Shown: positions 1 to 6,246 of the stretch, piece by piece
How positions within the stretch are numbered: position 1 is the first letter of the stretch
Layout: every line of letters begins with the position of its first letter
NCBI GenBank assembly: GCA_900128565.1
Contig: LT636262.1
Coordinates: 1 to 11,413 of the forward strand
Source: Stramenopiles sp. TOSAG23-6
Lineage: Eukaryota; Sar
DNA length: 11,413 nt
Reading direction: 5' to 3'
The notes under the pieces: model-generated
Databases searched by the model: none
Told to the model about the DNA's origin: nothing
What the model saw: the letters and a program-made list of their open reading frames with translations, nothing else
Made by a program: the position numbers and the translations under genes

Positions 1-67
1 AAAAATTTTGAAAAAAATTTTGAAAAAAATTCTGAAAAAAATTTTGAAAAAAATTTTGAAAAAAATA
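1..67 (+). repeat. 12-bp tandem repeat (AAAAAAATTTTG), in frame with the UxaA gene
   Basis: Five to six copies of a 12-bp unit run from the left edge to about base 67, with one T-to-C change near base 32. The unit is four codons long and lies in the same frame as the likely first coding block of the UxaA gene, where it reads Asn-Phe-Glu-Lys over and over. It may be coding, or 5' leader if translation starts at the ATG at 73. Confidence 0.75.
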
Positions 68-3000
68 GGAAAATGCAAAATGTAAAAATTTCAAAACATT
101 TTGACATGAATTTAAATATATCTGCAATGTGCATAGCAACATTATTAGGTCATACGTCTGCTATACTTGACATGTACGTTTTCATCTTGTTTTGTCTTTC
201 AAAATTCTAACAAAAAACATTTTTTTTTTTTCCAATTTTCAAGTTTTTTTTTTCATACGAAATTTTGTACCTAACATTTTTTTTTTTTTTTTGAAATATT
301 TTTCCAAGATACATCTACACTACATAATTCTCAAGAAAAATTAGCAAAACGACAAACAAAAAGTACAAAGCAAATGAACAAAAAAAAATGGGAAAATGTT
401 GATGCTATTGTACCAGTAGTGCATACGGAAGGGAGCAACTTTGGTGACAGTAAAAAACCAAATAATCATTTATTATTGTGCCGAACTTTGGCTGGTTTTA
501 TTATACATCCAAATGTCGGAGCTTGTATTGTCGTTGATTATGATGATGGTACAGAATCTGTTACTGGAACAGATCTGAAGCAATTTATGGAAAACAATGC
601 AGATCAAGAAGGAAAATCTATAGTAGAAGAAAAGTTTTCTTTATCACAAGCATTTCAAAATACAAATGTCAAATTTATGAGTATATGTAAAGACAATAGA
701 AACTTTGAAGATGATGTACATCGTACGGTCGATATAATTTATGATCTTTTACCAGTTGTCAATTCAATGAAAAGGAGCAAACAACCTCTATCTGCATTAC
801 GTGTTGCATTACAATGTGGTGTATGTTTTATTTTTTTTCAAATTCGAGTTTTTTTTTCGTACGAAATTTTGTACCGATGCTTTTTCTGGTGTATCAGGGA
901 ATCCATTAGCTGGTCATGTAGCTCAAATGCTGATTGAACATGGTGGTGCTGCAGTACAAGCAGAAACTGATGAATTGATGGGTGCAGAAAGCTATTTTTT
1001 AAAACGTTGCAAAAACATTGGCACAGCAAAAAAAATGTTGCATTTTATCGAACGTTTTAAACAGCGATTACGAAATCATGGACAAAGTCATGAATCCAAT
1101 CCTTCAGCTGGTAATAATTACCGTGGTCTTTATAATATTGCATTAAAGTCTTTAGGAGCTGGGATGAAAAAAGCACCAGCTGTTAGACTTGATTATGTTG
1201 CAGACTATGGTGAACGACTTACAAATAATGTATTTTTTTTTCAATTTCGAATTTATTTTTTTATAAAAATTTTGTACCTAACAAATCTTAGTTTTTTTTT
1301 TGAAATATTTTTCCAAAATACATGGACGCGGTTTTTTCTTTATGGATTCTCCTGGAAATGATTTGGAGTCTATCGCAGGTCAAGTGGCCACTGGTTGCAA
1401 TTTGATTTTCTTCACTACTGGTAATGGAGCTATTACAAATTTTCCATTTGTTCCCACTGTAAAAATTGTTACAACTACAAATCGTTTCAATGCATTAAAA
1501 AATGATATGGACGTAAATGCTGGGGAGTTTCAAGATGGAACTCCACTTGAAACTTTAGCAGAGAGACTTTTTGATCTTAGTGTGAACGTTTTATTTTTTT
1601 TCAAATTCGAGTTTTTTTTCGTACGAAATTTTGTACCTAACGAAATTTTTTTCAAATGTTTTTCCAAACTACATGAACGTAGCAAGTGGAAAAGTGTTGA
1701 CTAAAGGAGAATTAGCTGGCCATTCACAAGTATCAATTTGGCGAGATTGGTTTGTTTCTGATGACGAAACTATAAATCCTATAAATCCTATAAATCCTAT
1801 AAATCCTATAAATCCTATAAACACTTTTACAAATCCAAGTACATTTCCTGACACCGGTCGTGGTACAAATGCTACTACAACTATAAGTTCTTCCAAAGTG
1901 ATTAATAATAATAGTGATTTATTCAAAAATTACGAATCAAAGTCAATGAAACCTCTTGAAGCTCTTCTTATTAATAAATTTGATACTTTGTGTATAAAAA
2001 ATGATAAAAATAAGGAAATGACGAATGCCACAGATTCTATTGGACTCATCTTACCTACCAGTCTTTGTTCAAGTGAAATTGCTCGGCAAACGGTTTCTCT
2101 TTTAAATGAAAAATTGGAAATTGAAAGAAATGAAAAATTGGGCATTGAGAGAAATGAAAACCATAATTTAAAAAATAATCAAAATATGAAAGAAAACATT
2201 ATTTTATCAGATTATATATCTAGATTTGTAGCTTTACCTCATTCAGAAGGGTGTGGTTCCGCCGGTATTGATATTGATCAAATATATAGTGATATTTTAC
2301 TTGGTTATTTAATAAATCCAATAGTCGCCTATGCAGTTTGTCTTGAACATGGATGTGAGAAACATCACAATAATGAAATGAAATTGTTATTAGAGAAATC
2401 GCAATTATCCCCACATCGATATGGTTGGGCATCAGTACAAGGTGACGGCGGGATAGAAAAAGTTCAATATAAAGTAACGGAGTGGTTCAAATCTGCTGTT
2501 ACAAATACAAATAATTTCAAAAAAAAATCGTTAAGTACAAAATTTCGTACGAAAAATAATACAGTTTCAAAAACGAATCAGAAAAACAAAATGTCAAAGC
2601 TACTTATTGAGAAAAGAACAATAAGTGGTCTTGGTATTGGAATAGTTTCATCTATCAACCGTTTATCCAGTCTGAATATTGCTGTTGCAAATGCACTATG
2701 CGCTGTGATTCACCATTTAATATCTTCCGGGTCATTTGTAGTTATACCTTCAAATTGTTCTCTTTGTCGATCAGCGCCATGTATGTTTTATTTATTTTTT
2801 CAATTTCGAATTTATTTTTCGTACGAAAATTTGTACCTAACAAAAACAAAATTTTTTTTTGAAATATTTTTCCAAAATACATTCTTGGATAAGTTTTCTA
2901 GTTCCGGATTCTTATCCACGGAGTCATCTCTTCGATTTGGACAATCTTTGTATCTACAGTATAACCACAACCCTGCACACAATCAAATTAAACCGGGGAT

Positions 3001-3450
3001 TTATATTATGAATTGTGAAACAAATAACTGGAGTGAAATGTATTTTTTTATTTTTTTTCAAATTCGAATTTGTTTTTTCGTACGAAATTTTGTACCTAAC
3101 AAATTTAGGTTTTTTTTTGAAATATTTTTCCAAAATACATGATGACTGCTTTGGGTTCTAGTGGCGTCCAACAAATTATTGCCTATTCAAATATTCATAT
3201 TCCTGCAAATACGTTAATTCCTACAGTTTCAATATCAGGGCCAAACTCAATTTCGTCAAACTCAAATGCTGATATTATTCTCCGCCATTTGCCAAAAGTC
3301 AATACCATAACATCCGTTGCTATCGTTTGGGTTGAGCAAATTCTTGCCATGATTGTTAAAGTTGCTTCAAGAATTGTAGTACCAAGAGGAAATGCAAGTG
3401 AAAATACCCATTTCCAAATATATAGGGGTCGTTTAGGCGTGAGTGTTTAA
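1..3450 (+). CDS. Two-domain UxaA-type (altronate/galactarate dehydratase-like) protein, multi-exon, 5' end outside window
   Basis: Inferred exons: 1-about 173/177, about 314-820, 873-1229, 1324-1587, 1679-2780, 2883-3039, 3141-3450 (TAA). From the ATG at 374 the joined frame is 879 codons without a break. The first half carries UxaA/GD_AH family blocks: [51 protein letters not shown] and a closing SIWRDW. A low-complexity linker with INP repeats follows (about residues 387-475 from that ATG). The second half repeats the fold: [46 protein letters not shown], and a C-terminal block around [12 protein letters not shown]. Family members are lyases that dehydrate sugar acids; the substrate here is unknown. 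The frame is open back to base 1 through an NFEK repeat and an N-terminal block containing [11 protein letters not shown], which resembles the start of the UxaA fold, so the ATG at 374 is probably not the real start. The join between the first two exons is unresolved. Confidence 0.8.
217..314 (+). mobile_element. Introner-family copy near the 5' end of the UxaA gene
   Basis: This copy has the family core (CATACGAAATTTTGTACC, then TAAC) and the 3' end GAAATATTTTTCC followed by AAGATACAT. Its left end is degenerate (AACAT plus a T run). It probably lies in an intron whose donor is GT at 174 or 178 and whose acceptor lies around 313-317. The reading frame differs on the two sides, so something must be spliced out, but none of the simple boundary choices is clearly right. 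Confidence 0.6.
821..872 (+). mobile_element. Introner intron 1 of UxaA gene, short (half) copy
   Basis: This copy starts GTATGTTTTATTTTTTTTC and runs through CGTACGAAATTTT, then stops at GTACC; the usual second half is missing. The exons encode LQCG and DAFSG, a conserved UxaA block, so the intron must lie between them. Removing 821-872 gives CGTDAFSG. Removing 822-870 instead gives CGGTDAFSG, which matches the usual family spacing better but would have TA...TT ends. Neither choice ends in AG. Confidence 0.7.
1230..1323 (+). mobile_element. Introner intron 2 of UxaA gene (GT...AT)
   Basis: A 94-bp full-length family copy. The exon before ends in codons for GERLTNN and the exon after begins [11 protein letters not shown]; frame and homology agree on this join. 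The intron opens GTATTTTT and closes CCAAAATACAT, with no AG at the end. The final AT repeats the two exon bases before the donor. Confidence 0.8.
1588..1678 (+). mobile_element. Introner intron 3 of UxaA gene (GT...AAC)
   Basis: A 91-bp family copy joining FDLSVN to [15 protein letters not shown] in frame. GAACGT occurs at both edges (1584-1589 and 1675-1680), so the intron could start anywhere in that repeat. Taking GT as donor, the intron ends ATGAAC, again without AG. This is the longest flanking direct repeat in the set. Confidence 0.8.
1771..1824 (+). repeat. 9-bp tandem repeat encoding Ile-Asn-Pro
   Basis: Five perfect copies of TATAAATCC and a partial sixth. The period is three codons, so the array reads (INP)5 followed by INT without breaking the frame. 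It lies just after the end of the first UxaA domain and forms part of the interdomain linker. Such arrays commonly vary in copy number by slippage. Confidence 0.95.
2781..2882 (+). mobile_element. Introner intron 4 of UxaA gene (GT...AT)
   Basis: A 102-bp family copy, opening GTATGTTTTATT and closing CCAAAATACAT. The donor splits a codon after the first base, and joining at 2883 restores SAP-FLDKF in frame. The flanking repeat is AT (or CAT). The element has no stop in the frame of the upstream exon, so retention would give a read-through protein with a Phe-rich insert. Confidence 0.75.
3040..3140 (+). mobile_element. Introner intron 5 of UxaA gene (GT...AT)
   Basis: A 101-bp family copy. 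Joining 3039 to 3141 rebuilds [14 protein letters not shown], a block conserved near the end of UxaA proteins. ATG occurs at both edges, so the exact cut can slide by up to three bases. An internal AG at 3107-3108 is not used, because it would leave Phe-rich element codons in the protein. Confidence 0.8.
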
Positions 3451-3531
3451 AAAACATGTCAATATATTTCTATAAATATGCTACCTACTACGGTACTACG
3501 ATTATTCAATAATTTGTTTTATTCTTAATGT

Positions 3532-3660
3532 ATTCATTTATTTTGTAATTTAAACGGGTTTAAACATTTTCATTATTCAATTATTTTGTAATTTAAACGG
3601 GTTTAAACATTTTCATTATTCATTTATTTTGTAATTTAAACGGGTTTAAACATTTTCATC
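3532..3660. repeat. 43-bp tandem repeat, three copies, overlapping the 3' end of the transporter gene
   Basis: Units are 3532-3574, 3575-3617 and 3618-3660, almost identical. Each holds the near-palindrome TTTAAACGGGTTTAAA. The last unit contains the stop codon and final codons of the transporter gene (minus strand). The other two therefore look like tandem duplications of that gene's 3' end into the gap between the two convergent genes. The rest of the gap, 3451-3531, shows no gene. Confidence 0.95.
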
Positions 3661-4656
3661 ATCGCCATCATCGAAATCAGTTTGACGATCAATTTTGATA
3701 TAATCATCAGAATCTACTTTATTAACCTTGCGTAGTGGTGCTTGGCGATAAAATGTTCCTCCGATGATACAAAGCATTAAAGACAAAATCCCATTTCTCG
3801 AAGCATGATTATTCCAGATCATTAAATTCACTGTAATTGTTGCCATTTTATTCATAACACCAACTAAAGTAAATGTTGTTGCTGATGTTAAGGTACGACA
3901 CCACCACCCAGCGTAACTTATACCTGTACCTACAACAGCTGATATAAATAAAGCAAAACACGAAGGGATAGTCAAATAATTGAATATACCAAATCCCGTA
4001 GCTTCGGGAGTGGATGATCCTAATAGTCCAAGAATGACTGTCGGTATAATACTAAATGTATTCGTATATAAAACCGTACCAGAAAGAGAAAGATCTACTT
4101 CTTGAATAATATGTTTTCCATATACCATATTAAAACAAGTAATTATTAGATAAGCCATTGGCCAATAGTACACAGCAGAACCATTTTGCTGGAAACTATC
4201 ATCAAACCAAATATACCCGTAAGCACCAACTACAATAGCAAGGAGTGCGACTAATGATTTTTTTGAGGGCATTTCTCGTCCAAGAAAAATAAAGTCTAAT
4301 ACAGAAACAAAAAGAGGAGTCAGGCAGCGAAATACAATAACAGTTTCCACATTAGCTGCTTCAAGTGATCTCATTGAAGAATAAATTCCAAGAGCGAAAC
4401 CAATACAATAAATCATATAGGGTCTTATTTTTTCTGGATCGAAATCATCAACTGGGAATTCTATTCTGTTCGCTTTCTTAATTGCTAATACAAACATACA
4501 GCAAAATACTAATTGAAACGTAGTGACAAAAGGCGCGTTTGGAATCAAACCAACAGTGATTTTGTTTATGAGTAACATCGAAGACGAACATATTGAATAA
4601 AAAATAATTGATACAAGAATCTTAGATGTAGCAAGTGATCTTACAGTAAACCCCAT
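3646..4656 (-). CDS. Drug/metabolite-superfamily nucleotide-sugar transporter (GDP-mannose-transporter-like, SLC35 type)
   Basis: 336 residues, single exon, with about ten hydrophobic segments, the usual length for nucleotide-sugar and triose-phosphate translocators. Recognisable blocks are YSSMRSLEAANVETVIVFRC, LTPLFVSVLDFIFLGRE, GTGISYAGWWCR, SATTFTLVGVMNK and CIIGGTFYRQAP. The GVMNK block corresponds to the GxxNK substrate-motif region of plant and fungal GDP-mannose/UDP-sugar carriers. The expected role is antiport of a nucleotide sugar into the Golgi or ER; the substrate cannot be read from sequence. The C-terminal tail is acidic (DFDDGDDENV) and cytosolic by analogy. The ATG at 4656 starts just before the first hydrophobic segment and is the natural start. 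The gene has no introner, unlike its neighbours. Confidence 0.85.
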   Translation of the reverse strand: MGFTVRSLATSKILVSIIFYSICSSSMLLINKITVGLIPNAPFVTTFQLVFCCMFVLAIKKANRIEFPVDDFDPEKIRPYMIYCIGFALGIYSSMRSLEAANVETVIVFRCLTPLFVSVLDFIFLGREMPSKKSLVALLAIVVGAYGYIWFDDSFQQNGSAVYYWPMAYLIITCFNMVYGKHIIQEVDLSLSGTVLYTNTFSIIPTVILGLLGSSTPEATGFGIFNYLTIPSCFALFISAVVGTGISYAGWWCRTLTSATTFTLVGVMNKMATITVNLMIWNNHASRNGILSLMLCIIGGTFYRQAPLRKVNKVDSDDYIKIDRQTDFDDGDDENV

Positions 4657-4744
4657 TTGAAAGAAATGTATGAGCTAACAATAAAAGTAGAGTCAAATTG
4701 AGTTACTTGAAAAGGTTGAAACTTAAACACAGTCTTACAGTAGT

Positions 4745-4894
4745 CACTCAGGCTTGAGTGTTCTCGAACTTCTCGTGGTGGTCATCACGACGTCGACATC
4801 GACTGACTTGCCCTGTTACCGGGTATCATTGGATCGTAGGAGAGAGAGAGAACTGAGAACTTAAAAAAAAAAGATTTTTGTAGTACGACTACAA
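4745..4894. repeat. Cluster of three short inverted repeats
   Basis: The first is CACTCA-GGCT-TGAGTG at 4745-4760, a perfect 6-bp stem. The second is TCGTGGTG-GT-CATCACGA at 4773-4790, 8 bp with one G/A mismatch that can wobble-pair in RNA. The third is TTGTAGT-ACG-ACTACAA at 4878-4894, a perfect 7-bp stem between A- and T-rich runs. They may be protein-binding sites or 5' UTR structure. Confidence 0.6.
4818..4838 (+). promoter_or_regulatory. Shared upstream motif ACCGGGTATCAT-n-GATCGTA (methyltransferase gene)
   Basis: ACCGGGTATCATT followed by GGATCGTA lies about 155 bp before the methyltransferase ATG. Almost the same string occurs upstream of ATG4 in the same orientation relative to its gene. 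In this AT-rich sequence a match of this length and base content is unlikely to be chance, which suggests a promoter element. The role is inferred. Confidence 0.45.
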
Positions 4895-4991
4895 TTTTTT
4901 TTTAGTTTATTTGCCTGTTAGGCAGCGTTGGTTTTCTTTTGCCATTGCATGTGGCATACCGCATTTTCAATAATAATTTAAAGTAGCATCT

Positions 4992-6041
4992 ATGCCAGAA
5001 CTAAAGTTTACAGTTCCTTCGGATTCAATTCCACCAGTTGAGTTTTATGGTGAAGAGTATCGCATACATACTAGCATGTTGCACAAAAAAAAAAAAGGGT
5101 ACTTAACTCAGCGGTCCATATGTTTTTTAAGCATCTTTGTAACATGTTTGTACTATCTCCCTATAGTGATGTTTATCAAAATCATAGGTATTATATCTGC
5201 TGCTATATTTTGCGGTATTCCTTTAATCCATTTTATCTTTGGTAAGAAGATATCTGCAATCACTGCCAGCATCTTGATACCAAAAGTTATGGGTTCGTTT
5301 GATAGAAAATTCCGTAGTGTAAGAAGCGAACTTCTTAAAGGATTGAGTGGTGAAGTCCTAGACGTTGGTTCGGGCTCTGGAGAATACTTAAAGTATATAT
5401 TTGCATCTGAAAAAGTGGAAAGTGTCATAGCTTTGGAGCCAAATAAGAATCTTCACAAAATTTTAAAAACAAAAATCAAAAATCTTCAAAAAGGTCGTAA
5501 ACTTTCTGCATCTGTTGTGGATGAATTTCTTGATGCTCACTTAAAAAAAGTTGGACCTGAAAAATATGATTGGATTATTTTAGGAAATGTCTTATGTGAA
5601 ATTCCAGATGTTGCCAATGCATTACAAGATTTAGATACTTTATTAAAAAAAAATGGCAGAGTATACTTCTCAGAACATGTCAGAGATCCAGATGGGACTT
5701 TGATGGCTTCAATCCAGGATCTCATTAATCCTTGGTGGAACCTCATATCGGATGGGTGTATATTATATTATCTTTCAAGTTAAAAATTGAATTTTTGAAT
5801 AACGTTTGAATAACTTTTGGCTTTTTTTTTTCTATGAAAAAGCAGACAAAAGTTTTGTTAGTAGGGTTAGTCTTAACATTTTTTTTTTTTTGAAATATGT
5901 TTTCACAATACAAGTAACTGTAATAGAAGAACTTTGGAGCTAATTGAAAAAAACACTTTGTGGAAGATCAAAAATTTTACATTTGCAGAAGGACATTTTT
6001 GGACAAAACGTATGGAAATAGGCATTTGTTACAAACCTTGA
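4992..6041 (+). CDS. METTL7-like (thiol) methyltransferase, class I SAM-dependent, membrane-anchored, two exons
   Basis: Exons 4992-5755 and 5915-6041 give a 296-residue protein. Residues about 42-83 form two hydrophobic stretches, a likely ER or lipid-droplet membrane anchor. The SAM-binding motif I is EVLDVGSGSGEYL (about 121-133). A post-I acidic residue sits in ALEPN (E149), and WIILGNVLCEIP is motif IV. ISDG followed by NCNRRTLELIE after splicing corresponds to the DGCxxxRET-type block of METTL7 proteins, and the frame ends in GICYKP. Human METTL7A/B (TMT1A/B) methylate small thiols; the substrate here is inferred only. Without splicing the frame would end at 5783 and lose this conserved C-terminal block. 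It converges on ATG4, with about 205 bp between the stops. Confidence 0.85.
5756..5914 (+). mobile_element. Intron of methyltransferase gene: aged introner, GT-AG
   Basis: A 159-bp intron, GTGTAT...ACAATACAAG. Its 3' third matches the introner family: TAACA, a T run, GAAATATGTTTTCACAATAC. The left part is diverged and lacks the CGTACGAAATTTTGTACC core. Splicing at these sites gives DG-NCNRRTLELIE in frame. It is the only intron in the window with a clear canonical AG end. It also contains TAGGGTTAG (5862-5870). Confidence 0.75.
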
Positions 6042-6045
6042 ATCT

Positions 6046-6061
6046 GTTAGGGTTAGGGTTA
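6046..6061. repeat. Telomere-like TTAGGG scrap
   Basis: GTTAGGGTTAGGGTTA, about two and a half copies, just after the methyltransferase stop. A second patch in the opposite orientation, CCCTAACCCTAA, is at 6165-6176. A further short one, CCCCTAACCCTA, lies at about 8279-8290 beside the GEP4 stop. Confidence 0.7.
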
Positions 6062-6123
6062 TTTCAATGTTTGAAATCTAAATCTAATGGGGAAATAAAG
6101 TAAAGTAAAGTAAATACACTTTT

Positions 6124-6215
6124 ATCATATCATACTAAATAATTAGCTCAAGAGCAAAGTTAAGCCCTAACCCTAATCATATCATACTAAATAATTAGCT
6201 CAAGAGCAAAGTTAA
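6124..6215. repeat. 40-bp direct repeat, two copies 52 bp apart, spaced by telomere-like bases
   Basis: A 40-bp string beginning ATCATATCATACTAAATAAT and ending CAAAGTTAA occurs at 6124-6163 and again at 6176-6215. The 12 bases between them are GC plus CCCTAACCCT. It lies in the gap between the convergent methyltransferase and ATG4 genes. Three AAGT/AAAGT-type repeats (about 6097-6114) lie just before it. Confidence 0.9.
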
Positions 6216-6246
6216 ATACAATCTATTTTGACAATAACTACAAATT

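Larger units (their letters stand above)
4657..4991. promoter_or_regulatory. Divergent intergenic region between transporter and methyltransferase genes
   Basis: This 335-bp gap separates two genes read away from each other, so it should carry both promoters. It holds an unusually GC-rich patch (about 4745-4840) with several inverted repeats, a GA run (4840-4852) and A/T runs around a small hairpin. No open reading frame or RNA gene was recognised in it. Confidence 0.6.

Noticed and set aside
819-897. GT-AG splicing of UxaA intron 1 using the AG at 896-897 (GTATCAG)
   Set aside because: It would delete DAFSGVS, a conserved UxaA block that is clearly coding.
374-937. Unspliced frames running through the introners (Phe-rich tails such as [14 protein letters not shown])
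   Set aside because: The same Phe-rich string recurs in unrelated genes because it is the translated element, not protein sequence.
1230-1323. A canonical AG acceptor inside UxaA intron 2 (AG at 1290-1291)
   Set aside because: Using it would put about 11 element-derived codons (FFFEIFFQ-like) before the conserved FFFMDSPG block. Sister copies have no AG there, so it cannot be the family's acceptor.
3532-3660. CRISPR-like array
   Set aside because: The three 43-bp units are contiguous with no spacers and overlap a eukaryotic gene end; this is a plain tandem repeat.
4992-5783. Methyltransferase ending at 5783 with tail ILYYLSS
   Set aside because: The family continues past the DG block, and the missing piece is found in frame at 5915-6041 after an introner-like 3' end.
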